In this document: positions 1-12,273 of the stretch, one piece after another
Layout of the letters: each line of letters opens with the position of its first letter
Position numbering within the stretch: the first letter of the stretch is position 1
Assembly (NCBI RefSeq): GCF_001468135.1
Contig: NZ_LNYU01000091.1
Location: 481,814-545,813, forward strand
Reading direction: 5' to 3'
Origin: Legionella santicrucis
GTDB lineage: Bacteria; Pseudomonadota; Gammaproteobacteria; Legionellales; Legionellaceae
Length of the DNA: 64,000 nucleotides
Notes under the pieces: generated by a model
What the model was told of the DNA's origin: nothing
Database searches by the model: none
Seen by the model: the letters and a program-made list of their open reading frames with translations, nothing else
Program-made: the position numbers and the translations under genes

Positions 1-1934
<1,934 letters not shown>

Positions 1935-2092
1935 TTAACCCTGTTATGATTTCTCAAATACCTTATCATAGCATAGTTTGTATTGTGTTTATATGTGATT
2001 TAGGAACTTTGACAATGGTAACTTATCTGTTTTTTTAAGATTAATTAAATTCTCTTTTATTATTCCTAAAGCGAAAATTTTATATACCTTTT

Positions 2093-2108
2093 TGTTTCAC
2101 GTGAAACA
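2093..2108. promoter_or_regulatory. parS centromere site (intergenic, gyrB-recF)
   Basis: A perfect 16-bp palindrome, TGTTTCACGTGAAACA, which is the standard bacterial ParB/Spo0J binding site. It lies between recF and gyrB. ParB loads here to organise origin segregation. The parA and parB genes are not in this window. Confidence 0.93.
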
Positions 2109-2195
2109 TTATTTCGTTGAGCATCAGTCGATATAGAAATTAAGTGTCTCATAAACATACCGAATGTAGCGAGAGAAATCCTGAAATGGGACGTA

Positions 2196-3275
2196 TTAAT
2201 AAATAGTATTCACTTGATTAAGAATACCTGCATTAATTTGATATTGTGTACTAGTTTTGTTGGATAGATTCTCCAACAAGGTATATGAATTGGAAGTTGA
2301 AGTAATAACATATTGTCCCTGTCGTGTTAATAAATGTGAAATTACCTTACGTTGATGGATTTCATCAAGTTCCGAAGCAAGATCATCAATTAAATATAAA
2401 CAGTCCTGCGCAACAAGATTTCCTTGAGCTAGTTTCAGTGAGATTAAAATAATTTTTTGTTGACCTCTTGATATGAAATGCTTAGCCTTATTATTATCTA
2501 CTTCAATACTAAAATCTGCTTGATGAGCTCCATGCTGCGTATATAATTTCTGCTTGTCACTCTCAAAATTCTCAGCCAATATTTCTTCTAAATTTTTACC
2601 AGAATTTCTTTTATCCCAGCCTTTGTAGTATTTTAGGGTACACTTAATTTCACTAAGTTCATTCAGTACAGAAATAAATTCTTGCTCCCATTGAATAAAA
2701 TACTCTTCTCTTAATAGATGAAGCTGGTAAGCCAATAGATTTAACTGCTTGTCCCAAGGAATATATTGTGCAAAAGGTACTCGTAATTTGAGAAGTGCAT
2801 TGCGTTGCTTTAGTACACGTTTATATTCCTTCCATAGAGCAAAATAATTATGTTTCACGTGAAACAACCCCCAATCCAATAAATTTCTTCTTACAGATGG
2901 ACCTGCATCAATAATTTGAAATAAATCCGAGTAAAAAATTAGGCAAGGCAACGCATAAGCTAATTGGCTGGTAGTAGAGCAAAATTGATTATTCAACTTA
3001 ACTTGAGTAGTTTCCGAATAAGACTTTTGGATACTAATTGTTTCTTCATTGTTCCCTCTGGCAAATACAGTCATAGAGGATTGATTATGTGAAATAATCG
3101 GTGAAATTTCTCGAGTTCGAAAAGAATGGCCGCAACTTAAGAGGTAAAATGCCTCAAGAACAGACGTTTTTCCACTTCCATTAGGTCCGAAAATAAAATT
3201 AAATCGAGAATTTAATTTCAGGTGAGCTGATACAATATTCCGTAAATGATGGATTTTTAACTCAGTAAGAATCAT
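2196..3275 (-). CDS. recF: DNA replication and repair protein RecF
   Basis: SMC-like ATPase that helps load RecA at gapped DNA. The 359-residue length is normal for RecF. The N-terminus begins with the family-typical hydrophobic start and the conserved HLRN, followed by a Walker A motif in GPNGSGKTS (about residues 30-38). A C-terminal signature/Walker B region contains SRGQQK and LIDDLASELD. The ATG overlaps the end of dnaN by 4 bases, so the two are translationally coupled. Unusually, a perfect parS palindrome sits inside the coding sequence at 2851-2866, where it encodes part of the peptide LFHVKH. Confidence 0.96.
   Translation of the reverse strand: MILTELKIHHLRNIVSAHLKLNSRFNFIFGPNGSGKTSVLEAFYLLSCGHSFRTREISPIISHNQSSMTVFARGNNEETISIQKSYSETTQVKLNNQFCSTTSQLAYALPCLIFYSDLFQIIDAGPSVRRNLLDWGLFHVKHNYFALWKEYKRVLKQRNALLKLRVPFAQYIPWDKQLNLLAYQLHLLREEYFIQWEQEFISVLNELSEIKCTLKYYKGWDKRNSGKNLEEILAENFESDKQKLYTQHGAHQADFSIEVDNNKAKHFISRGQQKIILISLKLAQGNLVAQDCLYLIDDLASELDEIHQRKVISHLLTRQGQYVITSTSNSYTLLENLSNKTSTQYQINAGILNQVNTIY
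2851..2866. promoter_or_regulatory. parS centromere site inside recF
   Basis: A second perfect copy of TGTTTCACGTGAAACA, 758 bp from the first and within the recF reading frame. The identical 16-bp sequence in coding DNA is very unlikely by chance, so it is probably a functional ParB site that also constrains the RecF protein sequence. Confidence 0.92.
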
Positions 3276-4375
3276 ATTTTCATTGGCATAATAATATATT
3301 GATAATGATCATCATTTAATGACTCGATTAAAATACTACTATCCGTATTTGATAAAGACAAGCGAATTTGGCCCTCACCAAAATGAGAAAGAACATCTAA
3401 TAAATAGGTTGCGTTCAATCCAATTTTTAATTCATCACCCTGTGTTTCAGCAATTAGTGATTCTACAGCTTCCTCTTGTTCGTTATTGTTCGCAATTAAA
3501 GTAAGCATACCTGGTTGCAAATGGAGCATAACTGCTTTTGATTTTTCATGTGCCAAAATAACGATACGCGATAAAGAGCGCTTAAGAACAGAACAGTCTA
3601 TAAGAATATGCTTATCTTGATTTCTTGGTATCGCTTTAGTATAGGGAGGAAAACGCGCTTCGATTAGTTTAGATAAAAACACAAACTGCCTCGTTACTAA
3701 TTTAAAATGAGATTTGCCAGCGGCTAATAAAACTTCTTCATCATCAATATAGTTAAGAATTCGCAATAACTCTTGAACTCCCTTTTTAGGTAACAACAAT
3801 TTTTTATCACTAATATTAGAACATTGATAACGACAAATAGCCATTCTATGTCCATCTGTAGCAACAGCAGAAATAAGGTTAGGTTCAAAATCAAGAAACA
3901 AGCCGTTGAGAAAAACACGGACATCTTGTTGCGCCATTGCAAAATGAGTTGACTGTAATAATTTCAATAAAACCAAACGAGGTAGGTTTAACTCGACCTC
4001 ATTACATTCATCTTCACTAAGAGGATAACCGTCCGCAGACAAGGTTGTAAGTTTAAAAGAGCTACGTCCTTGTTTAATCGTTAAAAGAGCATTATTAACA
4101 ATCACATCAGGGCTTGTTTCATCATCAAGAGAACGAATAATATCAATAAATTTCTTTGCTGGAACCGTGATACTTCCTGAATTTTGTTTGGACTCACAAA
4201 CGACTTGGGCTGAAATTTCGATCTCTAAATCCGTAGCAGTGATATTTAATAAACCATCAGACAATTTAAGAAAAAAATTAGACAATATAGCTAAAGATTG
4301 CTTCTTATCTACAGCGCCAGCAACAGCAAGTAATAGAGGAAGCAAATCCTCTTTTTTAATAGTGAATTCAAACAA
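3272..4375 (-). CDS. dnaN: DNA polymerase III beta sliding clamp
   Basis: Ring-shaped processivity clamp of the replicative polymerase. The 367-residue length fits the family, with three successive clamp-fold domains and a typical hydrophobic C-terminus ending in YIIMPMKI, which is close to the usual MPM[RK]L ending. It starts with MFEFTIKKEDLL. It is 75 bp downstream of dnaA and overlaps recF by 4 bases, so dnaA-dnaN-recF are probably one transcript. Confidence 0.97.
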   Translation of the reverse strand: MFEFTIKKEDLLPLLLAVAGAVDKKQSLAILSNFFLKLSDGLLNITATDLEIEISAQVVCESKQNSGSITVPAKKFIDIIRSLDDETSPDVIVNNALLTIKQGRSSFKLTTLSADGYPLSEDECNEVELNLPRLVLLKLLQSTHFAMAQQDVRVFLNGLFLDFEPNLISAVATDGHRMAICRYQCSNISDKKLLLPKKGVQELLRILNYIDDEEVLLAAGKSHFKLVTRQFVFLSKLIEARFPPYTKAIPRNQDKHILIDCSVLKRSLSRIVILAHEKSKAVMLHLQPGMLTLIANNNEQEEAVESLIAETQGDELKIGLNATYLLDVLSHFGEGQIRLSLSNTDSSILIESLNDDHYQYIIMPMKI

Positions 4376-4450
4376 GATGGAACTCCTAATTAATTCGGGA
4401 AAAGATTAAAATCTCTAATATAGAGTGCTTATTACATGTTACACGCTGTG

Positions 4451-5827
4451 TTAAGAGGATAGAATACGCATTAAATTCTTATAATCTTCTGCAAAATCAC
4501 TATCATCTTGAATTAATTCTTTAACTTTTCTACATGCATGGATCACAGTGGTATGGTCCCTACCACCAAAATGATCACCAATTTCAGGCAAACTATGGTT
4601 TGTTAACTCTTTACTCAAAGCCATGGCCATTTGCCGAGGTCTTGCAATAGAACGGCTACGACGTTTTGATAACAAATCAGCTACTTTGACTTTATAATAT
4701 TCAGCAACAGTTTTTTGAATATTCTCTATTGTAACTAATTTATCTTGTAACGCGAGAAGATCACGCAAAGCTTCATGTACAAATTCGATAGTAATTGGCT
4801 TTCCAGTAAAATGAGCATTGGCAATAACTCGACGTAATGCACCCTCAAGTTCCCTAACATTGGAGCGGATACGCTTCGCTATAAAAAAAGCCACTTCATA
4901 GGGTAACTCAATATTTGATTGTTCCGCTTTACTGATTAAAATAGCGACTCGAGTTTCAAGTTCAGGAGGTTCTACAGCTACAGTTAGCCCCCAACCAAAT
5001 CGAGACTTCAAACGCTCCTCCATACCTTCAATTTCTTTAGGGTATCGATCACTTGTTAAAATAATCTGTTGCTGTCCCTCTAACAATGCATTAAAAGTAT
5101 GGAAAAACTCCTCTTGGGATCGATCTTTACCCGCGAAAAACTGGATATCATCAATAAGCAAAGCATTTAATGAACGATAAAAACGTTTAAACTCGTTGAT
5201 TGAATTTGTCTGAATCGCTTTGACCATATCGGCAACGAAACGTTCTGAATGTAAATACAATATCTTGGCATCAGGATTATTTTTTAATATGGAGTTACCA
5301 ATTGCATGCATCAGATGTGTTTTTCCTAAGCCTACCCCACCATAAATAAATAAAGGATTGTATGCATCACCAGGTCGCTCGGCAACTTGCATTGACGCAG
5401 CACGAGCCAATTGGTTGGAGTTCCCCTCAACAAAACTTTCAAAGACAAATTTTTTATTTAAATGACTACTCTTGTAATCAACTGCCTTTTTAGGAGGCGC
5501 TTTAATTTCAGGAGAATTAACAGAGACATTAACTTGCGATCTAAATGATCCTGAGGAGCTTGAATCAGAATCAGTATTCGAAGTTTTACTTCCAATTTCA
5601 ATAGAAACTGATTTGATTTCATCACCACAAAGCTGATTAATTAACTCTTCGATTCGAGAAAAGAAATGCTTTTTAACCCAATCGACTACAAATCGATTAG
5701 GTGCAAACAAAATCAAACGTTGCTCATCAGTATGAGCTTGTAAAGGGCGTAACCAAGTATTGAATTGTTGAGCAGAATACTCATCTTGCAATAGACCTAA
5801 ACATTTTTGCCAAACGGATGCTGACAC
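4451..5827 (-). CDS. dnaA: Chromosomal replication initiator DnaA
   Basis: AAA+ ATPase that binds DnaA boxes and opens oriC. The order is an N-terminal DnaB/DiaA-interaction domain ([10 protein letters not shown]), a variable Ser-rich linker (near residues 85-110), the AAA+ core with Walker [10 protein letters not shown] and Walker B LLIDDIQF, and the C-terminal DNA-binding domain with the signature [11 protein letters not shown]. The frame extends 18 bases upstream to an ATG, but I place the start at GTG 5827: AGGAG lies 7 bases upstream of it and the protein then begins MSASVWQ, as in relatives. A DnaA box (5879-5887) lies just upstream of the gene, which would allow autoregulation. The SIS protein DiaA, its regulator, is encoded at 34188-34787. 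Confidence 0.96.
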   Translation of the reverse strand: MSASVWQKCLGLLQDEYSAQQFNTWLRPLQAHTDEQRLILFAPNRFVVDWVKKHFFSRIEELINQLCGDEIKSVSIEIGSKTSNTDSDSSSSGSFRSQVNVSVNSPEIKAPPKKAVDYKSSHLNKKFVFESFVEGNSNQLARAASMQVAERPGDAYNPLFIYGGVGLGKTHLMHAIGNSILKNNPDAKILYLHSERFVADMVKAIQTNSINEFKRFYRSLNALLIDDIQFFAGKDRSQEEFFHTFNALLEGQQQIILTSDRYPKEIEGMEERLKSRFGWGLTVAVEPPELETRVAILISKAEQSNIELPYEVAFFIAKRIRSNVRELEGALRRVIANAHFTGKPITIEFVHEALRDLLALQDKLVTIENIQKTVAEYYKVKVADLLSKRRSRSIARPRQMAMALSKELTNHSLPEIGDHFGGRDHTTVIHACRKVKELIQDDSDFAEDYKNLMRILSS

Positions 5828-5878
5828 AACGTAACTCCTCATCAAAGAAGAATGGTAAAAAGAATATTTAAAAACTAA

Positions 5879-6612
5879 TTATCCACAGTATTAAAATATG
5901 CCACTGAAAGTACCCGGACAGCAAGATAATTAAGCATGAAAATTATTTGCATGAAGCTAGGGTTTGTTGGCAATTCATTCTGATTCTCTACATCCCGCGT
6001 TTTATGCGCGAGATCCAAACGATGTGAATCTCTTTAAACCAATATTAGGTTCATGCAAAAGTTGGATGTGGCTTAATAAAGCACGACACGTAGTAATGTT
6101 AACCAATTGTCAACAGACCATAGAGAAAATTTTCTTCGGTTCACTAAGGTGCAGCTGCATTCGAATTATACTCAGGCTTTAATATAAAAGAAAGTTATCC
6201 ACAAAAAAAGTATAGACTTTATAAAATCAAAAGTTTTAGTTGCTGCATTAGAACATACAAACAATCCATAGTAAGTTCACCTATGCTATATCGACTTATA
6301 TTATTTATAATGAAGTTGCACACCCTTCTAAAACGATTCACCACAATATATCTATATTTTCATAAAATATTTCAAAAATAACCAATAAATACATATTTTA
6401 ATCATTAAATGAATTAACGCATAGGTTAATAAATGTGGAAAGATCTATGAATAAATAAGATCATAAGGAGAGTATAAGATGATAATAACATTGTGTATAA
6501 ATCAGTTCGAAAAAATACATACAGAAAGATCACAACAATAAAAAGAGGTTGTAAACAGAGTTTATTTTACAAAAACCTATTGATTTATATATGATTTTTA
6601 TACTTATCAACA
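5879..6612. other. oriC: Replication origin region (oriC) with DnaA boxes
   Basis: The 967-bp gap between dnaA and rpmH has no real gene and is strongly AT-rich, especially 6300-6420 and 6560-6720. DnaA-box matches (TTATNCACA or close) are TTATCCACA at 5879-5887 and at 6195-6203 on the plus strand, TTATACACA at 6492-6500 on the minus strand, and the near-consensus TTATCAACA at 6604-6612. The location beside dnaA and rpmH and the AT-rich unwinding-type tracts support an origin. Part of the region (5957-6123) is occupied by a MITE-like repeat. The exact minimal origin and the unwinding element were not determined. Confidence 0.8.
5957..6123. repeat. MITE-like inverted-repeat element in the origin region
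   Basis: The left end reads CTAGGGTTTGTTGGCAATT. The right end, read on the other strand, is CTATGGTCTGTTGACAATT, matching 16 of 19 bases. The roughly 125-bp interior has no convincing coding capacity. Other whole or partial copies with the same end are at 34067-34158, 28289-28345, 36061-36079 and, rearranged, 12309-12341. This fits a non-autonomous inverted-repeat element; no transposase gene is present in the window. Confidence 0.65.
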
Positions 6613-6732
6613 GAAGTCATTGTCCGTAATAACAATAAAAAATTTTAAAATAAAGAAATGATTTTGTTATTAGCAAGCAAACAAAATTTCAACACGACAC
6701 GATAAATATACAAAAAATAATCAACTGCTAAA

Positions 6733-6761
6733 TTGACAGTAGAAAAAAAGTTCTCTATCAT
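6733..6761 (+). promoter_or_regulatory. sigma70 promoter for rpmH operon
   Basis: TTGACA at 6733-6738 (perfect -35) and TATCAT at 6756-6761 (-10) with the ideal 17-bp spacer. It lies 33 bp upstream of the rpmH start and points toward rpmH-rnpA-yidD-yidC-mnmE. Confidence 0.8.
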
Positions 6762-6794
6762 TGCGAGCCTTAGAATTTTATTAACAGGTTCATC

Positions 6795-6929
6795 ATGAAA
6801 CGCACCTTTCAACCCAGTAATTTAAAGCGCAAACGCGATCATGGTTTTCGTCAGCGTATGGCTACTCGTGCAGGTAGATTAGTAATCAAGCGTCGTCGAG
6901 CTAAAGGTCGTAAACGTTTGACTGCTTAA
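6795..6929 (+). CDS. rpmH: 50S ribosomal protein L34
   Basis: A 44-residue, very basic protein of the large ribosomal subunit. It begins [19 protein letters not shown] and ends with the family-typical GRKRLTA. The ATG at 6795 has AACAGG upstream. The TAA is immediately followed by the GTG start of rnpA, as in most bacteria. It is first in the operon behind the 6733-6761 promoter. Confidence 0.98.
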   Translation: MKRTFQPSNLKRKRDHGFRQRMATRAGRLVIKRRRAKGRKRLTA

Positions 6930-7274
6930 GTGTTTGCATTTAAAAAAGCACAGCGATTACTAACAAAAATTGATTATAGTCATGTGTTTGAACAAGCGAG
7001 CAAAATTGTAACTTCTGAATTTATTATTCTTTATAGAAAAAATAATTTAGGCTATGCAAGATTAGGGCTTGCACTATCAAAAAAAATGATAGCAAAAGCC
7101 CATGATCGAAATCGCATCAAACGACTGCTAAGAGAAAGCTTCCGATATGAAGAATTACCTGCAGTCGATGTAGTTTTTTTAGCAAGACAAGGCGTTGCAA
7201 AACAAACAAATGCAAATATAAACGCTAGATTGGGCAAAACATGGAAAAAAATAACCTCACTTTACGAAAAATAG
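6930..7274 (+). CDS. rnpA: Ribonuclease P protein component
   Basis: Protein subunit of RNase P, which assists the catalytic RNA in removing 5' leaders from tRNA precursors. It has 114 residues and starts at GTG directly abutting the rpmH stop codon. The RNR-type signature is visible in [16 protein letters not shown] (about residues 57-72), preceded by the hydrophobic GLALSKK stretch. It overlaps the start of yidD by 34 bases, the usual compact arrangement. Confidence 0.97.
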   Translation: MFAFKKAQRLLTKIDYSHVFEQASKIVTSEFIILYRKNNLGYARLGLALSKKMIAKAHDRNRIKRLLRESFRYEELPAVDVVFLARQGVAKQTNANINARLGKTWKKITSLYEK

Positions 7275-7489
7275 TATGTTTTCCCGTTAAATTATATCAA
7301 TATTTGATTAGTCCTTTGCTGAGACCAAGCTGCCGTTATTACCCGAGTTGTTCACAATATGCTGAAAGTGCTATCATGCAATGTGGCATAACCAAAGGTT
7401 TATGGATGGCTCTTAAAAGATTATTGCGTTGCCATCCATGGTCTAAGGGTGGTTATGATCCTGTACTTCCTAACAATGAGAATTTTTGA
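7241..7489 (+). CDS. yidD: Membrane protein insertion efficiency factor YidD
   Basis: An 82-residue peripheral inner-membrane protein thought to assist YidC-dependent insertion. The family signature is clear: [13 protein letters not shown] and then [13 protein letters not shown], with conserved cysteines. It overlaps the end of rnpA and its TGA overlaps the ATG of yidC, so translation is probably coupled. Confidence 0.96.
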   Translation: MEKNNLTLRKIVCFPVKLYQYLISPLLRPSCRYYPSCSQYAESAIMQCGITKGLWMALKRLLRCHPWSKGGYDPVLPNNENF

Positions 7490-9156
7490 TGGATATACGA
7501 CGAGTTATTTTATACATGGCGCTCGCGCTAGTAAGTTTATCACTTTGGAATGCATGGCAAATAGACTATCCTACTAAGCCTGCGCAAACAGAAATTGCCA
7601 TCAATAATGAACAAAACGGTGAGCCTTTATTACCCAAAATGGCTCCATCTAATGCTGTTACAACGTCAATAACACCAACTACAGAAGTAAAAACAAATAA
7701 CGGCCCCATCATTCATGTTAAAACTGACGTTTTAGATGTGGGTATTGACTTACAGCAAGGTGATATTGTTTCAAGCCAATTACTTGCCTACCCACAAAGT
7801 ATCGAAGAAAAAAATAAACCTTTTCTTCTTTTGCAAAATCAACCCAGTGAGCGTTATATTGCAAGTAGTAATCTTTTTGTAGCTTCAGGACAAAATGTTC
7901 AGGCATTAAATTTTAATTTTACATCACCACAACAACAATACGAATTAGACCCTAATCAAAAGCAACTTGTTGTAACCCTTAATGGAAAAAATGAAGATGG
8001 ACTTGATGTAAAAAAGGAATTTATTTTTACTAAGAGTAGTTATCTTATTGATATAGACTATAAAATTGCTAATCAAGGAAATCATGAATGGACTGGGTAT
8101 ATGAATACCCAATTGATACGCAGTTCTCCAAAAGAAGATAAATCAAGTGTATTTCATGTAGGATCTTACACTGGTGCTTCTTATTCTGAACCAGGGAAAC
8201 ATCGTTATCAGAAAGTAAGCTTTAACGATATGAATAAAGCGAATTTAGATGTAGACAGCAAAGGCGGCTGGGTTGCCATGCAACAACATTATTTTTTAAG
8301 TGCCTGGATTCCTGATGCTAATTCAACCAATAAATTTTATACTCGATCGGTTAATAATGATTACACGATAGGAGCCGTAAGTCAGCCAATTACTCTTCAA
8401 CCTAATCAAGATAAGACAATAGGCTCTAAGCTTTATGTAGGTCCAGAGATTACCAGCGTTCTAAAAGATATTGCTCCTTCGTTAGATCTCACTGTTGACT
8501 ATGGAATTTTATGGTTCTTATCTTCATTACTTTTCTCTTTGATGAAAGTGATTAATAATGTTGTAGGTAATTGGGGTTGGTCTATTGTCTTAGTAACTGT
8601 TTTGATTAAGTTGGCGTTTTATCGTTTATCTGCAGCAAGTTATAAATCAATGGCTGGGATGCGTAAGTTACAACCCAAATTACAAGCGTTACGTGAGCGC
8701 TATGGGGATGATAAAGCAAAAATTAGTCAAGCTACTATGGAGTTATATAAGCAGGAAAAAGTTAATCCCTTAGGTGGTTGTTTGCCTATTGTAATTCAAA
8801 TTCCTGTTTTTATTGCTCTTTATTGGGTTTTATTAGAGAGTGTTGAGTTAAGACAGGCACCCTTTATTCTCTGGATTAAAGATTTATCAGATGCTGATCC
8901 TTACCATGTGCTTCCATTGATTATGGGTGCAACGATGTTGATTCAACAAAAGCTAAATCCTGCGCCACCTGATCCAATGCAGGCGAAGGTAATGATGTTT
9001 TTACCTGTATTATTCACCGGTTTGTTTTGGGGTTTTCCTGCTGGTTTAGTATTATATTGGATTGTAAATAACACTTTATCCATATTGCAACAATGGTATA
9101 TCACACGTAAATTTTCTGACGAAAAGCCGGCTAAAAAACTTGCTGTTGCTAAATAA
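7489..9156 (+). CDS. yidC: Membrane protein insertase YidC
   Basis: Inner-membrane insertase/foldase that works alone or with SecYEG. A TTG occurs one codon earlier, but the ATG at 7489, overlapping the yidD stop as TGATG, is the likely start, giving 555 residues. It has an N-terminal transmembrane anchor (residues ~6-24), a large periplasmic beta-rich domain (~60-340), and the conserved five-helix core from ~345, including [15 protein letters not shown] and the cytoplasmic loop region with [15 protein letters not shown]. The C-terminal tail is short and basic. It is followed with no gap by mnmE. Confidence 0.97.
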   Translation: MDIRRVILYMALALVSLSLWNAWQIDYPTKPAQTEIAINNEQNGEPLLPKMAPSNAVTTSITPTTEVKTNNGPIIHVKTDVLDVGIDLQQGDIVSSQLLAYPQSIEEKNKPFLLLQNQPSERYIASSNLFVASGQNVQALNFNFTSPQQQYELDPNQKQLVVTLNGKNEDGLDVKKEFIFTKSSYLIDIDYKIANQGNHEWTGYMNTQLIRSSPKEDKSSVFHVGSYTGASYSEPGKHRYQKVSFNDMNKANLDVDSKGGWVAMQQHYFLSAWIPDANSTNKFYTRSVNNDYTIGAVSQPITLQPNQDKTIGSKLYVGPEITSVLKDIAPSLDLTVDYGILWFLSSLLFSLMKVINNVVGNWGWSIVLVTVLIKLAFYRLSAASYKSMAGMRKLQPKLQALRERYGDDKAKISQATMELYKQEKVNPLGGCLPIVIQIPVFIALYWVLLESVELRQAPFILWIKDLSDADPYHVLPLIMGATMLIQQKLNPAPPDPMQAKVMMFLPVLFTGLFWGFPAGLVLYWIVNNTLSILQQWYITRKFSDEKPAKKLAVAK

Positions 9157-10521
9157 ATGTTCACAGAAACGATTGTAGCTATAGCTACCCCACCTGGAAG
9201 AGGTGGGGTAGGTATTCTTAGATTATCAGGGCCTCAAGCATATTCTATTGCAGTTTCCTTAAATGGTAATAAGACATTACAACCTCGATTAGCTACATTT
9301 TGTTCCTTTTATGTATGTTCCTCCACTAAGAAAGAAGAGTATATTGAGTCGGTAATCGATCAAGGAATAATGATTTATTTTAAACAACCGCATTCATTTA
9401 CTGGTGAAGATGTAGTTGAAATTCAAGCACATGGCTCTCCTATTGTTCTTGATATGTTAACTAAGGAATGCATCCATTTAGGGGCTCGTTTAGCACGACC
9501 TGGAGAGTTTTCTGAACGTGCCTTTTTAAATGATAAAATTGATTTGACCCAAGCAGAAGCTATAGCTGATTTAATTCAAGCCAGTTCACAAACAGCTGCA
9601 AGAATGGCATTCAAATCATTGCAGGGAGAGTTTTCCGCTAAAATTGATCAGTTAAATGAGCAAATTATATATCTACGCTTGTATGTTGAAGCTGCAATTG
9701 ATTTTCCAGAAGAAGAAATTGATTTTCTAAATGATGGTAATGTTGCGCAATTGTTGCAAAACATATTAACTAAATTAGATGTTATACGTTCTCAAGCGAA
9801 TCAAGGTGTAATTTTGCGCGAGGGACTTTCTGTTGTTATTGCTGGAAGACCTAATGCAGGCAAATCAACTTTAATTAATTGTTTAGCGGGGCGAGATGTA
9901 GCCATCGTTACTGAAGTTGCAGGAACTACTCGTGATGTAATGCGAGAGCATATTTTATTAGATGATATTCCTTTACACATCATTGATACAGCAGGATTAA
10001 GAGATTCTGATGATTTAGTGGAGAAAGAAGGAATCAAACGAGCTTGGCAAGAATTAAAAAAGGCGGATTGTGTTTTATTAGTTGTTGATATTAATGATTT
10101 AGAACATCATTACGATTTAACACAAGAAATTCGAGCTGCTTTACCGGAAGAAGTTCCTATTATTACTTTATTTAATAAAATTGATACATTAGGCCGAGCT
10201 GCACAAGTGGAGCATCATTCAGTATACCTCTGTGCTAAATCTGGTGAAGGAATTGATGCCTTAAAACAATTAATAAAACAGGTGGTAGGTTATCAGCCTA
10301 ATGAAGGACAGTTTCTTGCAAGAAGACGCCATCTTCAAGCACTAGATGAGGCAAAAAATATACTCCTTATGGGGCAACAACAATTGGCAGAACACCGAGC
10401 TGGAGAATTACTTGCAGAAGATTTGCGTCTTGCTCATCAAACTTTATGCGAAATAACAGGCGAATTCAGTTCTGATGATTTATTAGGACGTATTTTTTCA
10501 AGCTTTTGTATTGGTAAATAA
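9157..10521 (+). CDS. mnmE: tRNA uridine-5-carboxymethylaminomethyl modification GTPase
   Basis: With MnmG, installs the cmnm5 group on the wobble uridine of several tRNAs. The N-terminal folate-binding domain begins [18 protein letters not shown] helical domain with an embedded Ras-like G domain follows: GRPNAGKS (G1), DTAGLRDS (G3) and NKID (G4). The protein ends with the invariant C-(I/L)-GK, here CIGK. Length is 454 residues, as expected. The ATG directly abuts the yidC stop codon, completing the rpmH-rnpA-yidD-yidC-mnmE operon. Confidence 0.97.
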   Translation: MFTETIVAIATPPGRGGVGILRLSGPQAYSIAVSLNGNKTLQPRLATFCSFYVCSSTKKEEYIESVIDQGIMIYFKQPHSFTGEDVVEIQAHGSPIVLDMLTKECIHLGARLARPGEFSERAFLNDKIDLTQAEAIADLIQASSQTAARMAFKSLQGEFSAKIDQLNEQIIYLRLYVEAAIDFPEEEIDFLNDGNVAQLLQNILTKLDVIRSQANQGVILREGLSVVIAGRPNAGKSTLINCLAGRDVAIVTEVAGTTRDVMREHILLDDIPLHIIDTAGLRDSDDLVEKEGIKRAWQELKKADCVLLVVDINDLEHHYDLTQEIRAALPEEVPIITLFNKIDTLGRAAQVEHHSVYLCAKSGEGIDALKQLIKQVVGYQPNEGQFLARRRHLQALDEAKNILLMGQQQLAEHRAGELLAEDLRLAHQTLCEITGEFSSDDLLGRIFSSFCIGK

Positions 10522-10704
10522 ATAATCATCTTAATACCTCAAGCGCTAATCCTAAATCATTCACTCAAATAGATCACACATTATAGGCTAATGAGCTATT
10601 TTTTTTGAAACATTGTGTAATAAAAACATACATAAATATCTTGTCAAAAGCAAAATCAAATGATAACGTACGATACTTACTGTATATTTTTTGTGGAGTT
10701 TGGG

Positions 10705-12273
10705 ATGGTTTATTCAAAGCAAAATATGGCCTTTAAAAGCGACAAAAACCAGTTTTTTCTACAACTTCCTAAAACAGATATGGTAATCAATAAAATTGAA
10801 AAGGTAGAAAACCGAGCGAGTCAGATTGGTTATACCTTTTTGTTACAAAACCAAAACGCACTTGAAGCCGAATTTGCACATACTTTTGCAGTTTTGCAAA
10901 AACAAAAAGATAAAAATAATGAAGCATTTTGGTTGTATTGTTATTACTGTGCCACCTTATTGGAAAATTTTTATAAAGCCTATTCACAACAAAGCAAAGA
11001 GGCGGAATATAAAAATTTAAGGCTAAAAATTAAAAATCGTTTATTAAATATTAAAGAAGGTGCAGCTTCTGAAGAGGCTTTTATTGAGTCTTTAAAAGAA
11101 AGTTATCTGAAAGGTTTCCGCAATTTAATGTCTTCACCATTTCATATATCACAAATTCGTGATTATGTAGCCTTCTCTAATTTATGTCGCGTGTACTGGG
11201 TTTTTTGTCGACTTACTTTAACAACAGGTCTTGCGTTAGCAAAAGATCTGCAACTTATTGACAAATTAGACGCAGTTTTAGGCACACATACAGATGTTGA
11301 TAAAATAATCTCAGTTATTCAAGCACCAAATGGCATACTTAATTATTTTAGTGTTGGCTTTTTTCTAATGCGTTTCATGATCGATGCAGGCCTATTGATA
11401 AGGCATACTTTCTTTCCAACTGATGGTGAGAAAAAGGATAAAACAACAGCGCTTGAGCGTTTTAAATATGAACTCTATAAGCGTCATTGTAATTTTGCAA
11501 ATGACTTGGTATGGGCAACTGTTAATTTCTTGACTAACTTTAACCAAATTACTCATATTCCAGGTCCTATTGCAGGAGCAATTACTGCGGTCTTTTTAGG
11601 ATTTGATGTATGTATGACTTTATATAAATGTCAGTTGGCAAAACAAGAATATCTCATTAAGAAAGCGCAGTATGAGCAGGAAATCGAAGAGTACAATAAA
11701 CGCTTAATGCAACTTAAAGATGCTACTGAAATTAAAAATGCAGCAGCACATATAGCTATGTTACAGGATCAATTAAAAGAATTGGAAATTGATTGGCGAA
11801 CCAAACAGGGAACTTTTTATTTCGTTGCAGCTGCTGCAGCTTTATTGATGCTTGGATTTACGGCTGCTTTGTTATTTACTCCTCCTGGCATTATTGTTGC
11901 GAGTTTTTTTGTGTGTACGTTTGCTACAGCAATGTATCTTTCTGCAGGGGCTTATTCAAAATTCCAAGAGAAAAGTTTACGATTAGAGCAAGCACAACTT
12001 GTAGGAAAAGATCTTGATATGACACTTAAGGAATATCAAGCTGCACGTAATGATTTTATATTTACTATGGTGAAAAATACAGTAATGCCTGCACTCTTGA
12101 TTACTACTTTTGCTATATGTTGGCCTGCAGCAATAGCGTTAACAGTGATGTATGTAGGTTATGAAATTTATCATGCTTATGATCAACATAAGAGTAAAAA
12201 AGAAGCGGCACAACTTGCTTTAACTGCTCCTTCTGAAGAGAAAATAACTGAGGGCAGTTATTGTTATTCCTAA
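10705..12273 (+). CDS. Membrane protein, probable Dot/Icm effector of the Lpg3000 position
   Basis: The 522-residue protein has no enzymatic motif I recognise. A frame from 10660 is open, but the ATG at 10705 is preferred because GGAG lies 6 bases upstream. The N-terminal two thirds are helical; a coiled-coil segment (~residues 320-370, rich in E/K/Q) precedes hydrophobic hairpins at ~380-430 and ~460-490. The tail after the last hydrophobic segment is polar with a short acidic patch (SEEKITEG), as in many Dot/Icm substrates. From memory, the gene next to mnmE in L. pneumophila is lpg3000, one of the few effectors conserved across the genus; position and size fit, but I have not aligned them. 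Role unknown. Confidence 0.7.
   Translation: MVYSKQNMAFKSDKNQFFLQLPKTDMVINKIEKVENRASQIGYTFLLQNQNALEAEFAHTFAVLQKQKDKNNEAFWLYCYYCATLLENFYKAYSQQSKEAEYKNLRLKIKNRLLNIKEGAASEEAFIESLKESYLKGFRNLMSSPFHISQIRDYVAFSNLCRVYWVFCRLTLTTGLALAKDLQLIDKLDAVLGTHTDVDKIISVIQAPNGILNYFSVGFFLMRFMIDAGLLIRHTFFPTDGEKKDKTTALERFKYELYKRHCNFANDLVWATVNFLTNFNQITHIPGPIAGAITAVFLGFDVCMTLYKCQLAKQEYLIKKAQYEQEIEEYNKRLMQLKDATEIKNAAAHIAMLQDQLKELEIDWRTKQGTFYFVAAAAALLMLGFTAALLFTPPGIIVASFFVCTFATAMYLSAGAYSKFQEKSLRLEQAQLVGKDLDMTLKEYQAARNDFIFTMVKNTVMPALLITTFAICWPAAIALTVMYVGYEIYHAYDQHKSKKEAAQLALTAPSEEKITEGSYCYS

Noticed and set aside
5964..6182. 72-codon plus-strand frame in the origin region
   Set aside because: It lies mostly within the inverted-repeat element, has no ribosome site and no recognisable similarity.
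9801..10037. 78-codon antisense frame inside mnmE
   Set aside because: It lies fully antisense to the conserved G domain of mnmE with no start signal.
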